64,000 nucleotides of DNA from JAZKID01 sp963714065 (GTDB taxonomy: Bacteria > Pseudomonadota > Alphaproteobacteria > Rhizobiales > UBA4765): assembly GCA_963714065.1 (NCBI GenBank), contig OY970226.1, positions 806,001-870,000 on the forward strand, given 5' to 3'. Under the pieces are notes generated by a model. It was not told the DNA's origin. It saw nothing but the letters and a program-made list of their open reading frames with translations, and did not search any database. The translations under genes were made by a program, and so were the position numbers. Positions 43,178 through 52,414 of the stretch are shown here, one piece after another. Each line of letters starts with the position of its first letter. The stretch's first letter is position 1.

Positions 43178-45076
43178 CTACCAGCCGGAACCGCCGCCAC
43201 CACCACCGCCGCCGCCCGAAAAGCCGCCACCACCCGAGCCGGAGCTTGAACTTGCCGAAGCGCTGACCACGCTCGAGACAAGCGAAGAGCTTAAACCTCC
43301 CGCAAATGTGCCGATATTGCCGCCGCTCCACGATCTGCCCGAATACCAGCCCGGCGAATAAGTAGATTTTTCGGATTTCGATGCGGCAGCAAGCACGTTT
43401 TCGAATTTTTTGCCCCATTCGTTTTCGCAATCGAGCGCGATCGCAAACGGCAAGAAGCGTTCGAACAGTTCCGGCGTTTTCTCCGGCGGATTTAAAGCGT
43501 TCAGACGCTCTTCTTCGGCCGTGGCCAGATACATGCGAAAACCTTCGATCTCGTCCATCACCCAGCGCCCCGCTTTCGTCGGCGCGTAAAGAAGATTGAG
43601 AAAGACGATATTCATCAGCGCCAGCATCAAGCCCGCGCCGAAATAGGCAAGCAGGCCCAGCGAAGCGTTCTGCCCGGCCACACCGAGAAGAGGCACGACG
43701 AAGGGCAGCAAAAACGGTATCAGGAAAACCAGGAAGAAGATGGCGGCAAGCTTGCCGAGCACGCTTCGGCTTTGCGCGATGGCCTTGACGTTTATCCAGA
43801 TCATGGCGAGGAAAACGCTGCCGAAAACCGCGAAAAACGTGCTGAAGAACAGCGCATTTTCACGCTCACCGGCAGGCAGGAAAAGAGCGCAAAAAAGCAG
43901 GCAGGCAACGGATAATGCAGCACCCGCCCAGAACCAGGCGCTATTGCGGTTGAACATCACGCCGTTATAGGTTTTCTCGAGCGTGTCTTCGAGCTTCTCT
44001 CTCATGCGCAGCACCTGCTCGCGGTTCTCCTGCTCCAAAACCAGCGTTTGGCTGCCGAGCTGTTCGTAGACTTCGCTTTCAGGCCTTGTTGCGACTGCGC
44101 CGGCATGCGGCGTCTTTCTGATCGAGAACTCATCGTCGTCATCGAAAATTTTAAGCCAACCTTGCGATGCAAGCCCGACAAGTGCAGCGGCAAAAGTGCG
44201 CTCGTCGAAACTTTGCCGCCAGACATAGCGCGTGGCCGCCGGCCCCAGATCTTTCGGCGGATGAAAAAGCGGCACGATCCGCCCCTTTTCGGGGTCGCGC
44301 CCGACGCAACTCCATGCATAAAGATAATAGGCGCCGACAATGCCGAGGCTGAGCAGCAGCAAGAAAAACGCAGCATTGTCTTCCAGCTTTTGCAGCATAA
44401 GTTCGCTCTTGCCTGGCGCTGCAATCACGCCCTTTTGCCAGGCAAAGGCGACGGTAAATCCCTGATTGTGCGCAAGCCTGCGCGTGGTTCGCGCCGAAAA
44501 ACTGTTGCCCTTCGAATTCAGGATCGAAAAATCGCGGCCGTTTTCGCGGAAGGCGCCAGTATAGGCCGTACCCTGCCTGATCATCGCTTCCGGCGGCAAC
44601 GACACGTCGACCGAGGCATGCTCGATGGGAAAGGTCCAGCTGCTGCCGGTCACGTTCCAGTACAACTCGTCATAATCTGCGAAAAAGCCGATCTGGCGCG
44701 TGGTGCGATAGGTGATTGTGTACACATGCCTGCCGGATTTGAGGAACACATCCTTGTCGCCGATGCGGATACGCTTGCCGCGCTGGATGTTCTCCACCTC
44801 ATAGGATTCGTCATGTCCGTTGCGCTGGACACTGACCACTTCGAAACCGGTGTGCAGATCGAGCCCGCGGCTGTCTTTATAATCCGTCGGAAAATCGCGC
44901 AAAATCCCGCGCCTGATTTCGCGCTGCTCAGAAACGAGCGCGATGGTTTCGGTTACCAGCAGTGAGCCATCCCTGTTCACCAGGACATGGCTGTCGAAAG
45001 ACGTAATGCGCTCTTCCGCCGCCGCGAACGGCATGAATGCCAGCAGCCCGGCGATAAGGAAAAATTTGCGCAGCAT
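43178..45076 (-). CDS. DUF2207 membrane protein
   Basis: 632 residues from ATG 45076. Signal peptide (FFLIAGLLAFMPFAAAEE), an N-terminal beta domain (ITSFDSHVLVNRDGSLLVTE, FSILNSKGNSFSARTTR), several membrane helices (FFLLLLSLGIVGAYYLYAW; later two pairs near 390-500), and a Gly/Ser C terminus. This is the DUF2207 architecture, commonly next to lemA as here. Role unknown, envelope-related. Confidence 0.87.
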   Translation of the reverse strand: MLRKFFLIAGLLAFMPFAAAEERITSFDSHVLVNRDGSLLVTETIALVSEQREIRRGILRDFPTDYKDSRGLDLHTGFEVVSVQRNGHDESYEVENIQRGKRIRIGDKDVFLKSGRHVYTITYRTTRQIGFFADYDELYWNVTGSSWTFPIEHASVDVSLPPEAMIRQGTAYTGAFRENGRDFSILNSKGNSFSARTTRRLAHNQGFTVAFAWQKGVIAAPGKSELMLQKLEDNAAFFLLLLSLGIVGAYYLYAWSCVGRDPEKGRIVPLFHPPKDLGPAATRYVWRQSFDERTFAAALVGLASQGWLKIFDDDDEFSIRKTPHAGAVATRPESEVYEQLGSQTLVLEQENREQVLRMREKLEDTLEKTYNGVMFNRNSAWFWAGAALSVACLLFCALFLPAGERENALFFSTFFAVFGSVFLAMIWINVKAIAQSRSVLGKLAAIFFLVFLIPFLLPFVVPLLGVAGQNASLGLLAYFGAGLMLALMNIVFLNLLYAPTKAGRWVMDEIEGFRMYLATAEEERLNALNPPEKTPELFERFLPFAIALDCENEWGKKFENVLAAASKSEKSTYSPGWYSGRSWSGGNIGTFAGGLSSSLVSSVVSASASSSSGSGGGGFSGGGGGGGGGSGW

Positions 45077-45080
45077 GGTT

Positions 45081-45635
45081 TTAAGAGAACGAAACTTTCG
45101 GCGCGGCGCGCTGATTGTCGTTGTCGTTTTCGAAAAACTCGGCCTTGTCGAATTTGAAAAAATTCGCGATCGCATTGCTCGGAAACGTCTCGATCAGCGT
45201 GTTCAGATTGCGCACGGCCCCATTGTAATAACGGCGCGACAGCTGGATCTCGTCCTCCATGGCGGAGAGTTGCGTCTGCAGATCGCGGAAATTGGCATCG
45301 GCCTTGAGCTGGGGATAGTTTTCTGCAACCGCAAAGAGGCTTTTCAAGCCCATGCTCAGCGCCGCAGCGCCAGCAGCCTGCTCGGCAACCGAGCCGCCGC
45401 CGATGCTTTTTGCGCGCGCCTCGGCAATATCGCGGAATAATTTATCTTCGTGCGACGCATAACCCTTCACGGTCTCGATCAGATTGGGCACGAGATCGGC
45501 CCGACGCCGCAACTGCACGTCTATGCCGCTCCAGCCTTCTTCTTTCAGCACCTTATTACGTACCAGCGCGTTGTAGACGTAGATGGCATAGAGGGCGACG
45601 AGAATAACAAGGCCAAAAAGAATGTAGAATGTCAT
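45081..45635 (-). CDS. lemA: LemA family protein
   Basis: 184 residues. One N-terminal membrane helix (YILFGLVILVALYAIYVYNA) is followed by LVRNKVLKEEGWSGIDVQLR, RRADLVPNLIETVKGYASHE and YYNGAVRNLNTLIETFPSNA, the signature blocks of LemA. It is four bases upstream of the DUF2207 gene, so they form one operon. Confidence 0.92.
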   Translation of the reverse strand: MTFYILFGLVILVALYAIYVYNALVRNKVLKEEGWSGIDVQLRRRADLVPNLIETVKGYASHEDKLFRDIAEARAKSIGGGSVAEQAAGAAALSMGLKSLFAVAENYPQLKADANFRDLQTQLSAMEDEIQLSRRYYNGAVRNLNTLIETFPSNAIANFFKFDKAEFFENDNDNQRAAPKVSFS

Positions 45636-45667
45636 GAGACTCTCCCGGCTTTAACGTTCGGCTTGAA

Positions 45668-45742
45668 TGGTGCCCGGGGGCGGAATCGAACCACCGACAC
45701 GACGATTTTCAGTCGTCTGCTCTACCCCTGAGCTACCCGGGC
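45668..45742 (-). tRNA. tRNA-Phe (GAA)
   Basis: Complete cloverleaf with anticodon GAA in CTGAAAA, GGTTCGATTCC T-arm, acceptor GCCCGGG/CCCGGGC and encoded CCA. Confidence 0.95.
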
Positions 45743-45822
45743 ATATTGAAAACAGAAGATGTTTTGCTTAGCGGCGAACTCCTGCCCTGTCCAGAGGGGA
45801 TCGTTTTCAAATAAAGGCCTTA

Positions 45823-46749
45823 TTAAGCCAAAATCCCGGCAATGCGCGCATGAAATGCGCTATCGATCGCAAGATAACGCTCGCGCGCTTTTTGGCCCAG
45901 ATCGGCCTTTTCCGCATCCGGCCTGTCGATCAGATTCTGGATCGTCCTTTCGAGCGCCGCCTCGTCGACATGATAATAGGTGCCGAGATTGCGCGGCTCT
46001 ATCGCCGCATACGGCACCATTATGCCGCATTCCGGCATGATATGCTCGTTCATCGGCGGCGCGTCAGTCGTCACGACGACTGCACCGCACGACAGCGCCT
46101 CGATGAGGTAATGCCCCCACCCTTCCGCGCGCGAAGGGCATAAATGAACGCCGCAGGCATTCTGAATCTCTTGCAGCTTCCGGTCATCCAGATATTCGGA
46201 AATCAACGTAACATTGGGCGGCACTTTTGCCGGCGCACGCTTTTCCTTTTGAACGAGCACCAGCTCCGGCCATTCCGGGTGCCGCCCCCAAAGCTTCAAA
46301 ATGCTTTCCGTGCCCTTGGCGATGCTGGCGCCCGCAAGATGAAAAAACCTGCTCCAGTCTTTTTCCACTTCGTTTAAAAGGCAATCCTGCGAGGTGAAGC
46401 CGATATAGACCGTGGGCATGCCGAGCTTGTTGAAAATTTCCTCGGCATGCCGCGTCTTCGCAAAGACCTTGCTGATGCGCTTCAGGCGCGGCAGATGCCG
46501 CAGGGGAAAATGCTCCTGGTTGGGAATGAGCACATGCTCGTGCGCCGCCGAAAACCAGATCCGGTGCACACGCTCGAAATGAAAAGCGCGCCGCGCAATT
46601 TTTCTGCTGAAGCAACGCGCCCAGAGACCTCTGCCTTTGGTTTCGACAAATTTTATTTGTCCGAGCGCAGAAAGCACGCCGCCGATCAGTGCGGCATCGC
46701 GCGTCAGGCCATAATTATTGCGCCAGACGATGAGGAGATTATCGATCAT
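45823..46749 (-). CDS. Glycosyltransferase, group 1 (GT4-like)
   Basis: 308 residues. The C-terminal half has LQEIQNACGVHLCPSRAEGW and EALSCGAVVVTTDAPPMNEH, the donor-binding EAxxxG-type loop of GT4 enzymes. The N-terminal half is shorter than usual for the GT-B fold. It probably adds sugar to an envelope glycan; substrate unknown. No linked polysaccharide operon is seen. Confidence 0.8.
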   Translation of the reverse strand: MIDNLLIVWRNNYGLTRDAALIGGVLSALGQIKFVETKGRGLWARCFSRKIARRAFHFERVHRIWFSAAHEHVLIPNQEHFPLRHLPRLKRISKVFAKTRHAEEIFNKLGMPTVYIGFTSQDCLLNEVEKDWSRFFHLAGASIAKGTESILKLWGRHPEWPELVLVQKEKRAPAKVPPNVTLISEYLDDRKLQEIQNACGVHLCPSRAEGWGHYLIEALSCGAVVVTTDAPPMNEHIMPECGIMVPYAAIEPRNLGTYYHVDEAALERTIQNLIDRPDAEKADLGQKARERYLAIDSAFHARIAGILA

Positions 46750-46913
46750 GTCGCACCGATGCCGTCATATGTGGCATGCAATCTCTTCTGCGGATGCTGG
46801 CGTTATGCGGCTGCCCTTGAACCGCCTGTCAAAGGGATAAGCACCGGAACGGCTTAGGCCATTCCGAGATTAAGTCATATAGATACGCAGGCTATTTGGA
46901 AAGACACGGCGAA

Positions 46914-47093
46914 TTAGTCTTCGTTCGTCTTTTCGGTATCGGCCGGCTGCTCCTCGGTCGGCACGGCATAACGCCCGGAAAACCAGCGGTTCAGATCCAC
47001 GTCGGCGCAGCGTTTCGAGCAGAACGGAAGATAGGCTTCAGTATGCGGCTTGCCGCAAATGGGGCATTTTGACGGCGCGGCTGGCACTGTCAT
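46914..47093 (-). CDS. yacG: DNA gyrase inhibitor YacG
   Basis: 59 residues from ATG 47093. CPICGKPHTEAYLPFCSKRC provides the four zinc cysteines, and VDLNRWFSGRYAVP is the conserved block. YacG binds GyrB and lowers gyrase activity. The ATGA overlap with maf sets the start; the longer frame is not used. Confidence 0.92.
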   Translation of the reverse strand: MTVPAAPSKCPICGKPHTEAYLPFCSKRCADVDLNRWFSGRYAVPTEEQPADTEKTNED

Positions 47094-47725
47094 GCATTGA
47101 CTTTGAGATTCAGCCAGCCGGAGCGCACGGGATAGCTCTCGCCTTCGAGCAGGCCAATGGTTTCGTGCAGCGGCAGGCCGACAACATTCGAATAGGACCC
47201 CACGATCTTGACGACGAAGCCGCCGGCCAGGCCCTGAATGGCGTAGCCGCCGGGCTTGCCGCGCCATTCGCCGGAAGCGAGATAGGATTCCATATCGTCG
47301 GAAGACAGGCGCTTGAAACGCACACGCGTTTCGACCAGACGCTGCCGGACCTGCGACCTGCGATTGATCACGCACACGCTGGTAAAGACACGGTGCGCGC
47401 GGCCCGAAAGAAGCCGCAGGCAGGCGATCGCCTGATCGGTAAGCTCGACTTTCGGCAGGATGCGTTTGCCCACGGCGACGATCGTATCGGCTGCCAGCAC
47501 GAGATAGGGCTCGTCCTCGCGCATTTGCGTGCAGACGATATCGTGCACAGTTTTCGCCTTAGCCTTGGCAAGGCGGGCAGCCAGCGTGCGCGGCCATTCG
47601 CCACGCTCGGGCGTCTCGTCGATTTCGGCCGCCTTGATGCTGTCCGGAAACAGCCCCACCTGTTCCAGAAGCGCAAGCCTGCGCGGCGAACTAGAGGCAA
47701 GCACGAATTTCGGACGCGTGGCCAT
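47090..47725 (-). CDS. maf: Maf nucleotide pyrophosphatase
   Basis: 211 residues. VLASSSPRRLALLEQVGL at the N terminus and VLAADTIVAVGKRILPK are the Maf landmarks. Members hydrolyse non-canonical or excess nucleoside triphosphates (dTTP/UTP or modified bases). It lies in the infA-maf-yacG order that is common in Alphaproteobacteria. Confidence 0.93.
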   Translation of the reverse strand: MATRPKFVLASSSPRRLALLEQVGLFPDSIKAAEIDETPERGEWPRTLAARLAKAKAKTVHDIVCTQMREDEPYLVLAADTIVAVGKRILPKVELTDQAIACLRLLSGRAHRVFTSVCVINRRSQVRQRLVETRVRFKRLSSDDMESYLASGEWRGKPGGYAIQGLAGGFVVKIVGSYSNVVGLPLHETIGLLEGESYPVRSGWLNLKVNA

Positions 47726-47740
47726 GGCTATGTCGATCTA

Positions 47741-47959
47741 TTATTTGAAGCGGAAAGTTATACGGCCCTTGGTGAGATCATAGGGCGTCATTTCCACCAT
47801 GACCTTGTCGCCCGCCAGCACGCGGATGCGGTTTTTCCGCATCTTCCCGGCCGTATGCGCGATAATCTCATGCTCGTTTTCGAGCTTCACGCGAAACATG
47901 GCGTTCGGCAGAAGCTCGGTGACGGTGCCCGGAAATTCCAGCAGTTCTTCTTTCGACAT
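47741..47959 (-). CDS. infA: Translation initiation factor IF-1
   Basis: 72 residues, full length. FPGTVTELLPNAMFRVKLEN, HTAGKMRKNRIRVLAGDKVM and VEMTPYDLTKGRITFR are diagnostic for this S1-fold factor that binds the ribosomal A site at initiation. Confidence 0.98.
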   Translation of the reverse strand: MSKEELLEFPGTVTELLPNAMFRVKLENEHEIIAHTAGKMRKNRIRVLAGDKVMVEMTPYDLTKGRITFRFK

Positions 47960-48031
47960 TCAGGCTTTCGGTGTTTGCGGCGGGATGGATTAAGCCCTTC
48001 TAGCGCAATGCAAGAGGTTTGTGAACCTGCC

Positions 48032-48457
48032 TTAATTGTTTAAAGCATGATATGGGCAGGTTTCCGGCTGCCCGCCCTCGTTCAGATCGCTCATGGCGGC
48101 TTCCAGACATTCGACATCGAGGCGGATTTCGGCATTGCCCGCAAAGAGCAGCCGCAGGATCCCGGAAGGCGCATCGAGAAGCTGAAATTGCAGGGCGAGC
48201 AATTGCAATTTATCTTTGCCGCCCGGCGTGACCCCCTGCGAGCGTACACGCACGACCCGCTCGACATGCAAGCCGGCGCGGCGCTTTTCGCTAACCGCCT
48301 GCCCGCTTTCGCGGCAAAAGCGCTCCGCGATCAATGCAAAACGCTGCTCGCGCGGCAGATAGGCCATGTCGGCCGCCTGCACGCAGGCGTCCTGCACATG
48401 CGCGGAGAGCACGGCAAGATCCTCCGCATCGAAGGCGATGAGTTTTACGAGAGTCAT
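48032..48457 (-). CDS. DUF2948 family protein
   Basis: 141 residues. LIAFDAEDLAVLSAHVQDAC, FALIAERFCRE and the C-terminal EIRLDVECLEAAMSDL match DUF2948, an alphaproteobacterial family almost always next to murA. Function unknown. It follows murA after one base. Confidence 0.88.
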   Translation of the reverse strand: MTLVKLIAFDAEDLAVLSAHVQDACVQAADMAYLPREQRFALIAERFCRESGQAVSEKRRAGLHVERVVRVRSQGVTPGGKDKLQLLALQFQLLDAPSGILRLLFAGNAEIRLDVECLEAAMSDLNEGGQPETCPYHALNN

Positions 48458-48458
48458 C

Positions 48459-49721
48459 TTATCCCTTCACCCGCCCGATCTGCGCGCCGCAGGCCTTCAG
48501 CTTTTCCTCGAGCCGCTCAAAGCCGCGGTCGAGATGATAGATGCGGCTGATCGCCGTTTCGCCTTCCGCCGCAAGCCCGCCAATAACGAGCGAGACGGAC
48601 GCGCGCAGATCGGTCGCCATCACCGGCGCACCATGCAACTGCTTCACGCCGGTGACGACGGCATGATCGCCCTCGACCCTGATCTGCGCACCGAGCCGCG
48701 ACAGTTCGGCGACATGCATGAAACGGTTCTCGAAAATCGTTTCGGTGATGGTCGATGTGCCTTTGGCGCGCGTCATCAGCGCCATGAATTGCGCCTGCAG
48801 ATCTGTCGGAAAGCCCGGAAACGGCGCCGTCGTCATATCGACGGCCTGCAGCGGCGCATCCGGCGCACACCTGATACGCAAGCCGTTTTCCTCGTCCAGA
48901 ACTTCGGCACCCGCCTGCGCAAGCAATTTGAGCGGCTCTTCCAGAAGCGCCCGGCTGGTATTGCGCAAAACCACATCGCCGCCCGTCATGGCGGCGGCGA
49001 AAGCGTAAGTGCCCGTCTCTATACGGTCCGGCAACACGGCATGTTGCGCTTCATGCAAGCGATCGACGCCGGAAATCGTCAGGCGCGAAGTACCAACGCC
49101 ATCGATCTTTGCACCCATCGCAATCAGGCATGCGGCAAGATTGCCGATCTCGGGCTCGCGCGCGGCATTCTCAAAAACGGTTTCGCCTTTCGCCAAAGCC
49201 GCAGCCATCATCAGCGTGTGCGTGGCGCCCACGGAGACTTTCGGAAAAGAAATATGCGCACCACGCAAGCCGCGTGGCGCTTTCGCAATCACATAACCGT
49301 TTTCCACCGCAATCTCCGCGCCGAGCTGCTGTAAACCTGTCAGGAACAGATCGACGGGCCTTGTACCGATGGCGCAGCCGCCGGGCAGCGACACTTTCGC
49401 CTCCCCCGCGCGCGCCAGCAGCGGGCCGATGACCCAGAAGCTCGCACGCATGGTTGAAACGAGATCGTAGGGCGCAAGCGTGCTTGTAATTTTCGGCGCG
49501 GAAAAAGTAACCGTATCGCCGGACGACGTGATTTCGACACCGTGATTGTTCAGGATTTTCGTCAGTTGCGCCACATCGGCAAGGCGCGGTACATTATTCA
49601 GTGTGAGCGGCCGATCGGACAACAAACTTGCGATCATCAGCGGCAATGCCGCGTTTTTGGCGCCCGAAATGGGAATTTCGCCCTTGAGCGGCACGCCGCC
49701 GGTAATGCGTATATGATCCAT
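48459..49721 (-). CDS. murA: UDP-N-acetylglucosamine 1-carboxyvinyltransferase
   Basis: 420 residues, usual length. GEIPISGAKNAALPLMIASL opens the enzyme, PGGCAIGTRPVDLFLTGL carries the catalytic Cys that fosfomycin alkylates, and FPTDLQAQFMAL is the substrate loop. It performs the first committed step of peptidoglycan synthesis. Confidence 0.97.
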   Translation of the reverse strand: MDHIRITGGVPLKGEIPISGAKNAALPLMIASLLSDRPLTLNNVPRLADVAQLTKILNNHGVEITSSGDTVTFSAPKITSTLAPYDLVSTMRASFWVIGPLLARAGEAKVSLPGGCAIGTRPVDLFLTGLQQLGAEIAVENGYVIAKAPRGLRGAHISFPKVSVGATHTLMMAAALAKGETVFENAAREPEIGNLAACLIAMGAKIDGVGTSRLTISGVDRLHEAQHAVLPDRIETGTYAFAAAMTGGDVVLRNTSRALLEEPLKLLAQAGAEVLDEENGLRIRCAPDAPLQAVDMTTAPFPGFPTDLQAQFMALMTRAKGTSTITETIFENRFMHVAELSRLGAQIRVEGDHAVVTGVKQLHGAPVMATDLRASVSLVIGGLAAEGETAISRIYHLDRGFERLEEKLKACGAQIGRVKG

Positions 49722-49909
49722 TAGTCTTCTTCTGTCCTCTCATCAGCCGGGGCTACGGCCCGTGCCTGCGCTTTATCCTCCGAGGCGACCGCTTGCGCTC
49801 GCGCCTTGCGCCGCGCGAGATTAGCCCGCAGGGCCTCGGCCAGGCGCTTCTCCCGCGCCGGATCGCCCTTTGCGGCCTTAATCTGTTTTTCGCCCTGCTT
49901 GCTTGCCAT
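49721..49909 (-). CDS. Small basic protein upstream of murA (62 aa)
   Basis: ATG 49909 (MASKQGEKQIKAAKGDPARE) is preferred to the longer frame. Lys/Arg-rich N-terminal half, acidic tail. It overlaps the murA start, so it is co-translated. No family recognised with certainty. Confidence 0.55.
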   Translation of the reverse strand: MASKQGEKQIKAAKGDPAREKRLAEALRANLARRKARAQAVASEDKAQARAVAPADERTEED

Positions 49910-49951
49910 TACGATATGGCTATGGCAATTTTCGGGCCGTTTCAACAACAG

Positions 49952-50026
49952 GCTGCCGTAGCACAGTGGTAGTGCACTCCCTTGGTAAGGGAGAGGTCAT
50001 GAGTTCAATCCTCATCGGCAGCACCA
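49952..50026 (+). tRNA. tRNA-Thr (GGT)
   Basis: Cloverleaf with anticodon GGT in loop TTGGTAA, GAGTTCAATCC T-arm, acceptor GCTGCCG/CGGCAGC and encoded CCA. It lies beside the YcaO-TfuA operon, a common entry point for islands. Confidence 0.94.
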
Positions 50027-50115
50027 TTATATTTGGCGGCCTCGCAACCAGCCGCCACCCCAACCCTAGTTGCTCGGCCGCTTGTTTAAGGCACAAAATG
50101 CCGGTGGGGCAAAGA

Positions 50116-50832
50116 CTAACGCTTTTCAAGCGGCGGGATATCTGCAAGCTCCTCGACAAACTGCCGTCTCCAGAAAATCGTTTCGGGGAATTCTGTCCTG
50201 CTCCGGCGGGCAGAATTAAGCTTGCCGATAAAATCGATCAGTTGCCGGGCATCCGCTTTTTTCTGGTCGACATAATGGGCGGCAAAAAGCCTGGGGTCGG
50301 CCTCGCCGTTTTCGAAGATCTGCCCGATCTTGCGCTCGTCCCTGTATGAAAAATGAACGGCTTTCAGGTTTTCGCAGAGCTGTTGCGCGCGCGATGCCTG
50401 TAAAAAACCTTTCCTGACCAATTGCCTTAATGTCAGCCGCATATTGATCATGGGAAAAGTGAGCGGCGCGCAATTGAATTTCGGCTCGGCATGGGAAAGC
50501 GAAAGCTCGTCATCGTCTTCGACAAGGCCGCACCGGTAGAGTCTGTAGATCAGGCCCGTACCCGTCATGCCATAAGGGTGAAGCTCGGCGGCGCGCAGCG
50601 CGCCCATGCTGGATGCGCCGGCGACATGGCAGCCCTGCGACAGGGCATAGAGGATTTCCTTGTGCCAGACGGAAGGCACATTGCCGAAGACGCCATCGAC
50701 AATGCCGATGATATCGTAACCCTGCCCGACCGCCCGATAGATGGAACCAAGACTCGCCGGCCAGAAAAAATCGATGCCTGCAACTTTCGGTAGTTCCGCC
50801 ATTGTCGGGCCGATAAAGATACACTTCTTCAT
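50116..50832 (-). CDS. TfuA-like protein
   Basis: 238 residues. CIFIGPTMAELPK at the N terminus, then IGIVDGVFGNVPSVWHKEIL and GASSMGALRAAELHPYGM are the TfuA core, first known from trifolitoxin production in Rhizobium. With YcaO partners TfuA promotes backbone thioamidation, supplying sulfur. Its start is one base behind the YcaO gene stop. Confidence 0.9.
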   Translation of the reverse strand: MKKCIFIGPTMAELPKVAGIDFFWPASLGSIYRAVGQGYDIIGIVDGVFGNVPSVWHKEILYALSQGCHVAGASSMGALRAAELHPYGMTGTGLIYRLYRCGLVEDDDELSLSHAEPKFNCAPLTFPMINMRLTLRQLVRKGFLQASRAQQLCENLKAVHFSYRDERKIGQIFENGEADPRLFAAHYVDQKKADARQLIDFIGKLNSARRSRTEFPETIFWRRQFVEELADIPPLEKR

Positions 50833-50833
50833 T

Positions 50834-52057
50834 TCAGTTCAGCCTGAAATAAGCCTGCATGCGCCGGCCCGGCGTGAAAGCGCGGCTTTCCAGGCATTGC
50901 TCGGCATAAGGCACGCAGACATGCACGACGTCGATGCCGTAGTCTTCCTGCGAAAGATCGGTTACCAGAATATCTTCGAGCCCATGCTGTTTCATTTTCT
51001 CGAGCACCCAGCCTGTGAGCTGGCCGAAAGATTGCACCTCATCCACCTCCGGGATTGAGTTAAAATCGACAGCATGATTTTCGCGGGCGATGATTTCGAA
51101 TTCTGCGGCATTGTGGGCGGAGTCAGGCCGCAGATCGCTGTTATAACGCGACCAGTAGACATCTTCACGCCCGCCCGACACGTGCGTCAGCCTGCTTTGT
51201 GCCGCCTCGGTGATGGCGCGGACCAAGGCAATGTTTTTCAAGGGATGGCAGCCATAACCGGAAGCGCGCTGCGCATAAACGGTTTTGCCCGCGCTGTCGT
51301 AAACGGTGCAGGCAAAGCAGGGTATTTTTATCGTCTCCGCTACATCCCAGATGGCGATCCTGAGCCCCGCGCGCTCTATCCTGCCGATCAGCTCAAGTGC
51401 TGCCGCGTCTTTGATGCTGTCGAGATCGATGCGGCTTTCGCGGGCGCCGATCTTGCGGCTGACCTGCCAGAACGAGGTCTGATCCCGCTCGATCACCTCG
51501 CACAGGCCGTGAAGAATGGCTTCCTGTTTCGTCGACCCCGAAGCCAGGCCGTTCGAGGAGCCGATGAACAAATGCGGTTTCAGATTTTGTATACAGAAAT
51601 CGAGAGATATCAGCTCAGCCGGTATGTAAACGAGTTGCTCACTCACAAGGCTGCGCGCCTCCACCCATTCGATCTCGCCATGGCCATGCGTGCCGGCATA
51701 GGCGGAAATAGGCAGGCTATCAGGAAGCAGGAAGCGGGTATCGGCCTGCGCTTCCTGCAACCCGGCGCGAATTGCCGTACGGACAAAATTTTCGGCATGA
51801 TGAATTTCAATGCTTTCCATGAGCGCCGAAATCTTGGCAAGCAGCGGCGTGATGCCCTTGCCTTGCGACACGGACAGGGATTTCGCCAAGGGCCGCACCG
51901 CGACCCAGGTGGGAATTCCGATGACGTCGAGATGCGTGACATTGGCAAGGCGCGTGATGCCCGCCCTTGCGGCAACGGCTTTGGCTTTCAGGAAAACAGT
52001 TTCTGGCGGGGATTGGCGCAGCGTGCCGCCGCCGAAAATCCCGAATGCCTCACTCAA
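50834..52057 (-). CDS. YcaO-domain peptide-modifying enzyme
   Basis: 407 residues. SQGKGITPLLAKISALMESI contains the ATP-binding Lys/Glu region, EAILHGLCEVIERDQTSFW another nucleotide-binding block, and IDVVHVCVPYAEQC the C-terminal strand. YcaO enzymes activate peptide amides with ATP to make azolines or thioamides. Fusion domains are absent, and with TfuA next door thioamidation is the first guess. It follows the small repeat peptide gene by 14 bases. Confidence 0.92.
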   Translation of the reverse strand: MSEAFGIFGGGTLRQSPPETVFLKAKAVAARAGITRLANVTHLDVIGIPTWVAVRPLAKSLSVSQGKGITPLLAKISALMESIEIHHAENFVRTAIRAGLQEAQADTRFLLPDSLPISAYAGTHGHGEIEWVEARSLVSEQLVYIPAELISLDFCIQNLKPHLFIGSSNGLASGSTKQEAILHGLCEVIERDQTSFWQVSRKIGARESRIDLDSIKDAAALELIGRIERAGLRIAIWDVAETIKIPCFACTVYDSAGKTVYAQRASGYGCHPLKNIALVRAITEAAQSRLTHVSGGREDVYWSRYNSDLRPDSAHNAAEFEIIARENHAVDFNSIPEVDEVQSFGQLTGWVLEKMKQHGLEDILVTDLSQEDYGIDVVHVCVPYAEQCLESRAFTPGRRMQAYFRLN

Positions 52058-52071
52058 GACTGAAGCTGAGT

Positions 52072-52329
52072 TTACTGATTGCCTGACCAGATTCTGTTCA
52101 GGTTCCGCAGTGCCACCTTGCGCGGCTCGAAGAGAGCTTCGATTTCGGCATCAACCGCTTCTTCCTTGACAGGCTTGCCATTTTCCAGTGCGGCATCGAA
52201 GGCAACCGTATGTGTGCCATCGGTGGTGCGGGCTGAATCGATAACATGAGCTGAATCGACGGTACGGGCTGAATCGATCTGCTTGGTCGTGTCTTTCGTG
52301 TTCCAAATCCAAATGCTTTTATCTACCAT
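52072..52329 (-). CDS. Candidate YcaO/TfuA substrate peptide (85 aa)
   Basis: From ATG 52329 (AGGAGA upstream). MVDKSIWIWNTKDTTKQI leads into four hexapeptide repeats at residues 19-42: DSARTV DSAHVI DSARTT DGTHTV. A charged helix then follows (NGKPVKEEAVDAEIEALFEP). No Cys, but each repeat offers Ser/Thr. It is the first gene of the operon, in the usual precursor place. Whether repeats or C terminus are the modified core is unknown; a non-substrate accessory protein remains possible. Confidence 0.7.
   Translation of the reverse strand: MVDKSIWIWNTKDTTKQIDSARTVDSAHVIDSARTTDGTHTVAFDAALENGKPVKEEAVDAEIEALFEPRKVALRNLNRIWSGNQ
52204..52275 (-). repeat. Four 18-bp repeats encoding DSxxxx units
   Basis: Three units begin GATTCAGC; the fourth (GATGGCACA) is degenerate. 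Third bases differ, so the units are kept at protein level. Confidence 0.85.
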
Positions 52330-52414
52330 GGCATTCTCCTGAAATTGCACGAAGCTTAATCCGCAAACACCTGAAGTCAAGCTGTGTTTTCTCTAATATT
52401 TCCAGAGCTTTGGC

